Shown here: positions 35,033 to 41,645 of the stretch, piece by piece
Position numbering within the stretch: position 1 is the first letter of the stretch
Layout: each line of letters starts with the position of its first letter
DNA from: an uncultured Lachnospiraceae bacterium
GTDB lineage: Bacteria > Bacillota > Clostridia > Lachnospirales > Lachnospiraceae
Length of the DNA: 56,574 nt
Assembly (NCBI GenBank): GCA_910585625.1
Contig: CAJUFQ010000015.1
Span: forward strand, 1 to 56,574
Reading direction: 5' to 3'
Notes under the pieces: generated by a model
Told to the model about the DNA's origin: nothing
Databases searched by the model: none
What the model saw: only the letters and a program-made list of their open reading frames with translations
Made by a program: the position numbers and the translations under genes

Positions 35033-35860
35033 TTACAGCACATCCGCAAAATGCACTTTCAGCCGCCGGAACACCGTGACGCCCAAAATGCACACTGCCG
35101 CCGTAAAACACCAAAAGTATATTGTCATGCCCGGATGCTCAAAAAACCAGGCTTTGTCAATCAAAGCCTCCCGGTAGCCCTGCACGATATAAAAGAGCGG
35201 GTTCAGCCTGATAACTGTCATCGCCGCCGGCGGGATTTTTTCCTCCATGTCCTGCAAAGCCCACATAATCGGCGTCGCCCAGATGCCTATCTGCAGCGCG
35301 ATATTGACAATCTGCCTGGTGTCAGGGAAAAATACAGACACCGCGCTCGTGAGATAGCTGATACCCAATGCCAGAAGCAGCACCCCAAAACTGTAATAGA
35401 TGACCTGCAGCACATAGAAATCCGGGAAATAGCCATAACATAGGAACAGACCAAGCATGAATACAACAAAAAATGCATGCACGAAAATAGCCGAAAAAAT
35501 CTTTACGACCGGCAAGATGTCGATGTTAAATACAACTTTCTTCACCAGATAGTTGTATTCCGTCAGCACGGATGTCCCCGCGCTGACGCAATCTGAGAAA
35601 AAAAACCACGGCACTATCCCCGCCACCAGCCACAGCACATATGGCAGCGGCAGCTCGCCCCGGATAGACGCTCTCGCCCCTATTGCCAAGTCAAAGACAA
35701 ACCAGTAAATCAGCACCGTAACCACCGGCTGCACGAACGCCCATACCGTCCCCAAGTAAGAGCCGGCAAACTTGACCTTGAAATCATTCTTTGCCAGGCT
35801 CTTAATGAGGGCCTTGTTCTCTATCAGTTCTTTTAATAAATTCTTCGGTTTCGAATCCAT
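35033..35860 (-). CDS. wzm: Polysaccharide ABC exporter permease (Wzm-like)
   Basis: A 275-residue ABC-2 permease with six helices. KVKFAGSYLGTVWAFVQPVV is the typical Wzm/TagG entry, and RLNPLFYIVQGYREALI is the conserved region before the last helices. It would form the channel with the Wzt-like ATPase encoded 35 bp downstream. I prefer the ATG at 35860 (MDSKPKN...), with AAAGGAA 12 nt upstream. An ATG at 35944 would overlap the transglutaminase gene and has no good site. This is the second ABC glycan exporter in the window; the TagG-like protein is a distinct permease. The substrate is probably the polymer made by the two-module GT2. Confidence 0.85.
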   Translation of the reverse strand: MDSKPKNLLKELIENKALIKSLAKNDFKVKFAGSYLGTVWAFVQPVVTVLIYWFVFDLAIGARASIRGELPLPYVLWLVAGIVPWFFFSDCVSAGTSVLTEYNYLVKKVVFNIDILPVVKIFSAIFVHAFFVVFMLGLFLCYGYFPDFYVLQVIYYSFGVLLLALGISYLTSAVSVFFPDTRQIVNIALQIGIWATPIMWALQDMEEKIPPAAMTVIRLNPLFYIVQGYREALIDKAWFFEHPGMTIYFWCFTAAVCILGVTVFRRLKVHFADVL

Positions 35861-35910
35861 ATCTGTTCTGATTTCCTTTGCCTGCCTTCTGCCTTGCCCG
35901 CCCACGCTTC

Positions 35911-37869
35911 TCAGCGGACGGTAACTGTCTTGATATTGCTCCATTTCCCATAGACTTTCTTCTTCGCGGAATCCAGCTTATAAGCGCGTGCCTGCACATA
36001 ATAGGTAACGCCGTCCTTGAGACCTGATACTGTCTTCTTATTAGATGGCGACAGCGCTTTCTTGGAAGATTTCATGCTGGATTTCGTGGAGTAACGGATT
36101 TGATAACCCTTGGCGTCTCCGACCTTGCTGAGCGTGACTTCAAGCTTGCCGCCGGAAAGTTTTTTCAGCCTGGTAACTGCCGTCTCCTTTACCTTCACTT
36201 TCGACCACTTGGCATAAACCGTTGTGTTCTTCATAATCTTATTGCTGAATTTCCATGCGGTTGTGCAGCTTTTATCGCTGTACCAGCCTGCAAACATAAA
36301 GCCTTTGCGCTTGGGGCTGGCCGGCTTTGCCGCAACCTCTCCCGGCCACACCTTCTGGGCTGAAACCTTACCGCCGCCCATCGTATCGAACGTCACTTTG
36401 CACAGCTTGCCTTTCACTGCCACGGACGTGATCCCGCTGTCAATCTTGCCATCGCAGACGGCAACGGCTTTTAGCGTCACATTGGAACTCACGGTAAACG
36501 ATCCGGTATAATAGTAACTCCTGCTGAAAGAGGTAGAAGGCGTTCCTCCGTCTGTCGTATAATAAATTTCCGCCCCTGGCGTCGTAGTCTTCAACGTGAT
36601 TTTCACGCCGTCTGACGTCTTTTTCCCGACTACCCGCGGCGCTTCTGTCGCTTGCGTAGGCACATATGCCATCCCTACTTTGTCCTGTGTGGAACCTAAA
36701 TCCCTCGTACATTTCGGGAGCAGCCCGAAATACATAGCCTCCGCCTTATGGAACTGGTTCTTATCCATTTCACCGGTGAGCGTAGCTTCACTGACGCCAA
36801 ACCAAGCATACTGAAGTTCGGGCCTCGCAAGCCCATCCCCGTCAAGGTCGTCCCAGGTACAGTCGACATAATACCAGCTGTCATTCAGGCAGACTGCGTT
36901 CCAGGCGTGGCCTTCCCCGCTTCCGTCAAACCCGGTCGAACGAAAGCTGGTCACTCCCAGAGCGTCAATCCCGACGCTGTTCATTAGTAGCCCAAAGGCT
37001 TTGGTATAACCCGCGCAGACTGTGTAAGAATCGCAGAATACGCTGTATGCGCTCTGATGGTAAAGCGTATTCGGTTTGCTGGTTGCATAGTCATGATCGT
37101 AATTCACCTTACGGATTATCAGATCGTGGGCAATCCTGGCCTTCTCCAAGTCCGTTGCGCCCTTTTCTATTTTCGACTTCATATCGTCAATTTTCGACTT
37201 CATCTTATTCGTCTCAGACTTCCTTGCCGCCCCCCTGCCAAATGCATCATACATGACAGGGTATAACGCCCTGCTGGTGTAAAGATAGGAACTGTTCAGG
37301 AAGTAATACTGAGGATTGGCATAGGCAAACATCAGGTACACATGGCCTGCCTTCTGCTGTGTCAGTCCCTGGGATAAGAAATCAATCCCTTCTGCCGCAT
37401 AGCATGTGCTTGTCTGCCCATACTGATTCTTGACCTGTTGCTGCTTGGCATCCTGCGATGTGGTAAGGTATTTCCTGCACTCTGCGTCCATAAGGTCCCA
37501 AAGCTTGCGTTCCCTGGTTCCCAGACGGTTGTAAATATAGTTAGAGGAATACACATCCCAGGCGGTATTGTAAACCTGGGAACCGTAAACTCCAGAATAC
37601 TGCCGCAGCTCACCGCCGGCAGACAAGTCAGATTCATCCACAATCCCAAGTCTCTCCCCTGCTTTGTCTGAAATCTCAAACGCCTCCACCTGGACGCCGC
37701 CGGCATAAGCCTCATCCGGCCACGCCGCCTCGTCCGGCGTTACCGCCGCCGAGGCTTCTGACGGAGCCTGCGCCAACGACTCTGCCGAGGCTTGCGCCAA
37801 TGATTCTGAAGGAGCCTGCGCCAGCAACAGGACGCCTGCCAGTAAAAATGATAAAATCCGTTTCTTCAT
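35911..37869 (-). CDS. Secreted transglutaminase-like protein with chitobiase-type, InlB and Fn3-like repeats
   Basis: A 652-residue secreted protein. It has a signal peptide (1 to about 26) that runs into a LAQAPSES-type repeat, and a transglutaminase-like core with Cys285 (YTVCAGYTKAFG), His321 (EGHAWNAV) and Asp336 (YYVDCTWDD), a full triad. Then come a chitobiase/beta-hexosaminidase-C-like repeat (EIYYTTDGGTPS), one InlB/Flg_new repeat (KGFMFAGWYSD) and a Fn3-like end (KGYQIRYSTKSS; KTVSGLKDGVTYYVQARAYK). The core type is usual in Clostridia surface proteins and could act as protease or crosslinker. It lies between rmlC and the exporter permease genes. GAGGAGG precedes the ATG. The link to the glycan is inferred from position only. 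Confidence 0.85.
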   Translation of the reverse strand: MKKRILSFLLAGVLLLAQAPSESLAQASAESLAQAPSEASAAVTPDEAAWPDEAYAGGVQVEAFEISDKAGERLGIVDESDLSAGGELRQYSGVYGSQVYNTAWDVYSSNYIYNRLGTRERKLWDLMDAECRKYLTTSQDAKQQQVKNQYGQTSTCYAAEGIDFLSQGLTQQKAGHVYLMFAYANPQYYFLNSSYLYTSRALYPVMYDAFGRGAARKSETNKMKSKIDDMKSKIEKGATDLEKARIAHDLIIRKVNYDHDYATSKPNTLYHQSAYSVFCDSYTVCAGYTKAFGLLMNSVGIDALGVTSFRSTGFDGSGEGHAWNAVCLNDSWYYVDCTWDDLDGDGLARPELQYAWFGVSEATLTGEMDKNQFHKAEAMYFGLLPKCTRDLGSTQDKVGMAYVPTQATEAPRVVGKKTSDGVKITLKTTTPGAEIYYTTDGGTPSTSFSRSYYYTGSFTVSSNVTLKAVAVCDGKIDSGITSVAVKGKLCKVTFDTMGGGKVSAQKVWPGEVAAKPASPKRKGFMFAGWYSDKSCTTAWKFSNKIMKNTTVYAKWSKVKVKETAVTRLKKLSGGKLEVTLSKVGDAKGYQIRYSTKSSMKSSKKALSPSNKKTVSGLKDGVTYYVQARAYKLDSAKKKVYGKWSNIKTVTVR

Positions 37870-38010
37870 ACTATATCCTCCTCTTTATAATTTTGCTTCT
37901 TTATAAACTTATCCCTAATATTGCCTTATACTTCTTCATCCCTATTTATAATATACAATTACTATCCCACCGCTTCCTTACGAGCCATAATCCCTTTGGC
38001 TGTAAGAGCT

Positions 38011-38589
38011 TCACTGCTTCCTGCTTCTTACATACTCGTCCAGGCTGCCCCATACCTTATCCTTGTCGGACATAATCAGATCCTCTTCTGTCATCCCTTC
38101 CGGCATCGGCCAGTCCACGCCTATCTTCTCATCCTTCCACAACAGGCCGCCTTCATCATTGGGATGATAAAAATCAGTTACTTTATAACAGAATTCCGCG
38201 TAATCGGACAACACGACAAAGCCATGGGCGAATCCCTTAGGGATGAAGAACTGCTTCTTGTTCTCCGCTGAGAGGATGACCCCAAACCATTTGCCGAATG
38301 TCTCCGAACCCTCACGCAAATCTACGGCAACGTCAAATACTTCTCCGCTTATGGCGCGTACCAACTTATCCTGGGGATAATTAATCTGGAAATGCAGCCC
38401 CCGGAGTACGCCTTTCTTAGAGGCGGACTGGTTATCCTGCACAAAGTCACAGTCGATGCCCGCTTCCTTGAAATCATTGTAATTATAAGTCTCCATAAAA
38501 TACCCGCGGGCGTCCCCGAATACGGTCGGTTCAATCACTTTCAGCCCCGCAATCCCATTACAATTATCAGTCACTTTAATCTTTCCCAT
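38011..38589 (-). CDS. rmlC: dTDP-4-dehydrorhamnose 3,5-epimerase
   Basis: A 192-residue cupin-fold epimerase, the third enzyme of dTDP-L-rhamnose synthesis. Visible are DARGYFMETYN, the DNQSASKKGVLRGLHFQ segment (with the catalytic-region His), RAISGEVFDVAVDLR and PKGFAHGFVVLS, all RmlC signatures. Length fits the family (about 185-200). I take the ATG at 38589, preceded by GGAGGA; an ATG at 38601 precedes that site. It follows rmlA in the same unit, while rmlB and rmlD lie 15 kb away at 53.8-55.8 kb. The gap downstream to the transglutaminase gene holds a modest hairpin (CTTAC...GTAAG) with no T run. Confidence 0.95.
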   Translation of the reverse strand: MGKIKVTDNCNGIAGLKVIEPTVFGDARGYFMETYNYNDFKEAGIDCDFVQDNQSASKKGVLRGLHFQINYPQDKLVRAISGEVFDVAVDLREGSETFGKWFGVILSAENKKQFFIPKGFAHGFVVLSDYAEFCYKVTDFYHPNDEGGLLWKDEKIGVDWPMPEGMTEEDLIMSDKDKVWGSLDEYVRSRKQ

Positions 38590-38629
38590 CGTATCCTCCA
38601 TTCTTATATGTTCATCCTCTGCTGCTTAA

Positions 38630-38676
38630 GCTTGTAATCCATTCCCACCGAAGCCCGGCAGCCATCCATTACAAGC
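38630..38676. repeat. 9-bp inverted repeat spanning the rmlA stop codon
   Basis: GCTTGTAAT (38630-38638) and ATTACAAGC (38668-38676) form a perfect 9-bp stem with a 29-nt, partly self-complementary loop. It includes the rmlA TAA and lies 40 bp before the rmlC start. No T run follows on either strand. It could stabilise or partly attenuate the rmlA-rmlC transcript, rather than terminate it. Confidence 0.45.
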
Positions 38677-39547
38677 CTTCTGCAATTTCCATCAGGTACT
38701 GCCCATACTCTGTCTTCATCAGTGGCTCGGCCAGTTTCTTCAGCTGTTCAGTGTTGATAAACCCGCGCTTATAGGCAATCTCCTCGATACAAGAGATATA
38801 AAGTCCCTGACGTTTCTGGAATGCAGACACAAAATCCGCCGCGGCCAGCAGCATATCATGGCTTCCCGTATCCAGCCACGCGAACCCCCGCCCCAAAGTC
38901 TCGACTTTCAGGCAGCCCCGCTTAAGGTACTCATTGTTGACACTGGTAATCTCTATCTCACCGCGCGCTGACGGTTTGACGTTTTTGGCAATTTCCACTA
39001 CGTCATTATCGTAAAAATACAGCCCCGGCACTGCATAATTGGATTTGGGCTGCTGCGGCTTCTCCTCAATAGAGATTGCCGTTCCCTGCCCGTCAAATTC
39101 CACGACGCCATACTCCCTTGGATCTCTGACATAATATCCGAATATAGTTGCTCCCGGCTGGCTGTCCGTCCTCTCTGCCACAGCACGCAGCACACGGGAA
39201 AAACTCTGCCCATAGAAGATATTATCCCCTAACACAAGGGCCACGGCATCGCTGCCGATGAATTCTTCCCCGATGATGAATGCATCTGCCAGCCCTCTGG
39301 GCTCTTCCTGGACTTTATAGGCAAACCTCATGCCCAGCTGGCTCCCGTCCCCCAAAAGATCCTCAAATACCGGAAGATCCCTGGGGGTGGATATTATCAG
39401 CACCTCACGGATGCCTGCCAGCATCAAGGTTGACAACGGATAATAAATCATGGGCTTGTCATATACTGGCATAATCTGCTTTGAGATTGCCTTCGTCAAA
39501 GGGTACAGCCTGGTTCCGGAACCTCCGGCTAAAATAATTCCTTTCAT
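38669..39547 (-). CDS. rmlA: Glucose-1-phosphate thymidylyltransferase
   Basis: A 292-residue nucleotidyltransferase, the first enzyme of dTDP-L-rhamnose synthesis. It has KGIILAGGSGTRLYPLTKAI at residues 2-21, PMIYYPLSTLMLAGI, LVLGDNIFYGQ and SIEEKPQQPKSNYAVPGLYF, all canonical RmlA. The length is that of the family. The ATG at 39547 has GGAGGT 6 nt upstream; the open frame to 39607 crosses the promoter, so it is not used. It heads the unit rmlA - rmlC - transglutaminase - exporter - GT2 - cap candidate. It transfers dTMP from dTTP to glucose-1-phosphate in the cytoplasm. Confidence 0.96.
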   Translation of the reverse strand: MKGIILAGGSGTRLYPLTKAISKQIMPVYDKPMIYYPLSTLMLAGIREVLIISTPRDLPVFEDLLGDGSQLGMRFAYKVQEEPRGLADAFIIGEEFIGSDAVALVLGDNIFYGQSFSRVLRAVAERTDSQPGATIFGYYVRDPREYGVVEFDGQGTAISIEEKPQQPKSNYAVPGLYFYDNDVVEIAKNVKPSARGEIEITSVNNEYLKRGCLKVETLGRGFAWLDTGSHDMLLAAADFVSAFQKRQGLYISCIEEIAYKRGFINTEQLKKLAEPLMKTEYGQYLMEIAEGL

Positions 39548-39578
39548 TGATTGACCTCCAAATTCACTCTGATACCAG

Positions 39579-39607
39579 ATTATAGCATCTTGCGACACGA
39601 AATGCAA
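39579..39607 (-). promoter_or_regulatory. SigmaA-type promoter for rmlA
   Basis: On the minus strand, TTGCAT (39607-39602), a 17-nt spacer and a perfect TATAAT (39584-39579). The start should be near 39572, with a leader of about 25 nt before the rmlA ATG. The -35 begins just 6 bp after the preceding stop. It shares both boxes exactly with the 16.08-kb promoter. Confidence 0.82.
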
Positions 39608-39612
39608 ACTTA

Positions 39613-40407
39613 CTATATTTCTATCCGATATACAAAATAATTACTGCTCTCACCAATCTTCTCAAATCCCAGTTCACGCATCTCTTGATCTGGCATCCCA
39701 TGCCTATAATACGCCAGGTAATTGTAGCCTCCCTTTTGGGCAGCTTTTTTCAGCCGCTTGAAATCTATCTGGGGATTATTGATAAGATTGTATATCTTCC
39801 TGCCATTTTTGGTGGGGAACTTGAAATCATGCATCGACAGCCTGCCATAAGGCATCCTGACCGTACCGTCATACTGGCGGACATACGGCAGCAGCTCGTT
39901 GACCACGATTATCCCCTTTTCTTCTATATTATGTCTTTCGGCATCTTCTTGCATAAGTTCACACACATCCACAGCGTCCTGAGGAATCTTATATAAATTT
40001 TCTGCCTCCCGGAAATTCCCCTGTGCATAGATAGACGTCCCGGTAACGGCAACTACAAGAATCATGCCGGCAACAACCGCCCCCCGTTTCCAACTTACTT
40101 CTTCTTTCTTTAAACGGAGCGCAAAAGCATAGGCAATCACAGCTGGCAAAGGCAAAATCCAGAACATACGCCAATAAACCCTGGCTCCAATACAGAAATC
40201 CATAATCACCTTGGCGGTCAGCGGACAGAAAAAAATGCCGAAAAAGAAAACCGCATACCCCGAGAGAAGAAAAGAATCTGATTTCTCCCGCTCCGTCCTG
40301 CATAAGGCGCCCAGCAGCAGCAGCGCACACAAGAAGAGCGCCATATGTCCCCCGCCGCCATTATATTGCAGATATGTTTCCCAGATGTTATGAATCGTCC
40401 CTGCCAT
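39613..40407 (-). CDS. DUF6077-like membrane protein, downstream part after in-frame stop
   Basis: A 264-residue product with three to four helices (about 20-120) and a soluble C-terminal domain (KNGRKIYNLINNPQIDF, NYLAYYRHGMPDQ). It is in the same frame as the gene before it, separated by a single TGA (40435-40437) and six sense codons. Joined, the two would give about 618 residues, near the size I recall for DUF6077-type GT-C-like proteins. GGAGG lies 9 nt before the ATG at 40407, so this part could be translated alone by reinitiation. Alternatively the pair is one gene broken by a nonsense mutation. Function is unknown; a membrane glycan-modifying role is suggested by the locus. A TTG at 40416 is a weaker start. 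Confidence 0.6.
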   Translation of the reverse strand: MAGTIHNIWETYLQYNGGGGHMALFLCALLLLGALCRTEREKSDSFLLSGYAVFFFGIFFCPLTAKVIMDFCIGARVYWRMFWILPLPAVIAYAFALRLKKEEVSWKRGAVVAGMILVVAVTGTSIYAQGNFREAENLYKIPQDAVDVCELMQEDAERHNIEEKGIIVVNELLPYVRQYDGTVRMPYGRLSMHDFKFPTKNGRKIYNLINNPQIDFKRLKKAAQKGGYNYLAYYRHGMPDQEMRELGFEKIGESSNYFVYRIEI

Positions 40408-40434
40408 GCCAATCAACCTCCATAGATAAGTCCA

Positions 40435-41469
40435 TCAGCGCATCACCACATAAATCCCTGCGCATATCAGATTGGGGACACTGCACAAAAACGTGCAGAA
40501 GAATGTTCTCCAATCTCTGCTTCTGATAAAAATAAGAATGCCGAAAATCCCCAACATGACTGCACCCAGCATGATTCCCATGGAAGACACCATGCAGCAG
40601 GAACACATCAGCATTGTCAGCAGAAACCAGTCCGCTTTAGCCGCTTGCCCTGCGCCAATCCGCAGCATCATGTAACAAATCATAGGTACCAGCACCGCAC
40701 AGAATACGGCTTTCCCCTGCCAGATCCTGACCAGGGCGAACATCCCCTGGGTGTACACCGTATAGCCCGAAAACAAGAATACCGCTATCACGAACAGCAA
40801 AAAGTATTCCGCACACCGGGAATTATCAGGAAACAGCCGCCTTCCCAAAAGCGCATACGCGGCGTAAGCCAATACAATCAGTACTGCCGCCAGAACCACA
40901 TGGGCCGTCACTGCCGGAGGCAGCCCGCTGACCCTGCTTAAGAACGCATTGAATGAAAAAAAGGGGGACAGCACATACCGTGCCGGAAAACTCACGTATT
41001 CCACCCCGGTATAAGGGTCTATAGAAAAAATCGTGTTCGTGGAGACAGCCGTGACGGCCGCACCCACGTAAAAGGCGTCGTCACCATCGTCGTGCAGATA
41101 CCTTATATATACATAAGCCTGTCCCAGCGCCAGCAAAAGGTTTGTCCACCCCACCAAGGTCATGCCCTTTATGGACAATAGGGTATCCTGAAATAAAGCG
41201 CGCAGCCGGCTGCCGCTTTTCACCAATGCGAAAAGCATCGCCGCCAGGATAACGCCGCCATAGAGGATACACAGGAAATCCAGGCTCTGCCGCAGGAATA
41301 TCAGGGGCAGGGCAATGATTTCAAACAGTCCCCATAAGACAAGGAACCCGGCCACCCAATTCAGCAGAATCCCATTCTTCTCTTCCGGAAGGAATGAGGT
41401 ATATACCAGCCCCAAAATTTCCGGGACGGCCAGCAATATTACAAACAGAATCATTATATTTATTACCAT
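40435..41469 (-). CDS. DUF6077-like polytopic membrane protein, upstream part
   Basis: A 344-residue polytopic protein with about eight helices. The loop YLHDDGDDAFYVGAAV (near residue 123) with NTIFSIDPYTG after it resembles the DUF6077 family. Acidic residues in that first outside loop recall GT-C glycosyltransferases, which use a D/E there. It ends at an in-frame TGA inside what would be the middle of the family's usual length, and the next gene continues the same frame. GGGAG precedes the ATG, and a strong promoter lies at 41515-41543. It may be the N-terminal half of a split but functional protein, or a disrupted gene. GT-C function is a weak inference. Confidence 0.62.
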   Translation of the reverse strand: MVINIMILFVILLAVPEILGLVYTSFLPEEKNGILLNWVAGFLVLWGLFEIIALPLIFLRQSLDFLCILYGGVILAAMLFALVKSGSRLRALFQDTLLSIKGMTLVGWTNLLLALGQAYVYIRYLHDDGDDAFYVGAAVTAVSTNTIFSIDPYTGVEYVSFPARYVLSPFFSFNAFLSRVSGLPPAVTAHVVLAAVLIVLAYAAYALLGRRLFPDNSRCAEYFLLFVIAVFLFSGYTVYTQGMFALVRIWQGKAVFCAVLVPMICYMMLRIGAGQAAKADWFLLTMLMCSCCMVSSMGIMLGAVMLGIFGILIFIRSRDWRTFFCTFLCSVPNLICAGIYVVMR

Positions 41470-41514
41470 ATAGCATCTCCCATTCTGCCATAATCTATTT
41501 CAATATTAATAAAT

Positions 41515-41543
41515 ATGATACTCAATTCCCCTGCCGCTGTCAA
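41515..41543 (-). promoter_or_regulatory. SigmaA-type promoter for the DUF6077-like gene
   Basis: On the minus strand, perfect TTGACA (41543-41538), a 17-nt spacer and TATCAT (41520-41515). The start would be near 41508, about 39 nt before the ATG at 41469. A second, weaker candidate lies upstream (TTGGCA at 41599-41594, 18 nt, TAGAAT at 41575-41570), so two start sites are possible. No clear terminator is seen between the preceding stop (41646) and these promoters. Confidence 0.75.
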
Positions 41544-41645
41544 TCTCCATCTGCCTTGAGTTTCCCCATATTCTATCATAGCCTATCTTTTAGTGCCAAA
41601 GGGTCTTGCCGCTCGGCTCCTTGTGCTTACAGCTGCCGTACCCTG

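Noticed and set aside
35115..35944. Upstream starts for the Wzt-like (35114) and Wzm-like (35944) genes
   Set aside because: Both would run deep into the neighbouring gene and lack Shine-Dalgarno sequences. The chosen ATGs have purine-rich sites and match usual family N-termini.
37870..38010. Promoter and terminator between rmlC and the transglutaminase gene
   Set aside because: TATTAT/TATAAA-like boxes exist in AT-rich sequence but without a suitably spaced -35 element, and the CTTAC...GTAAG hairpin has no T run. Not strong enough to annotate.
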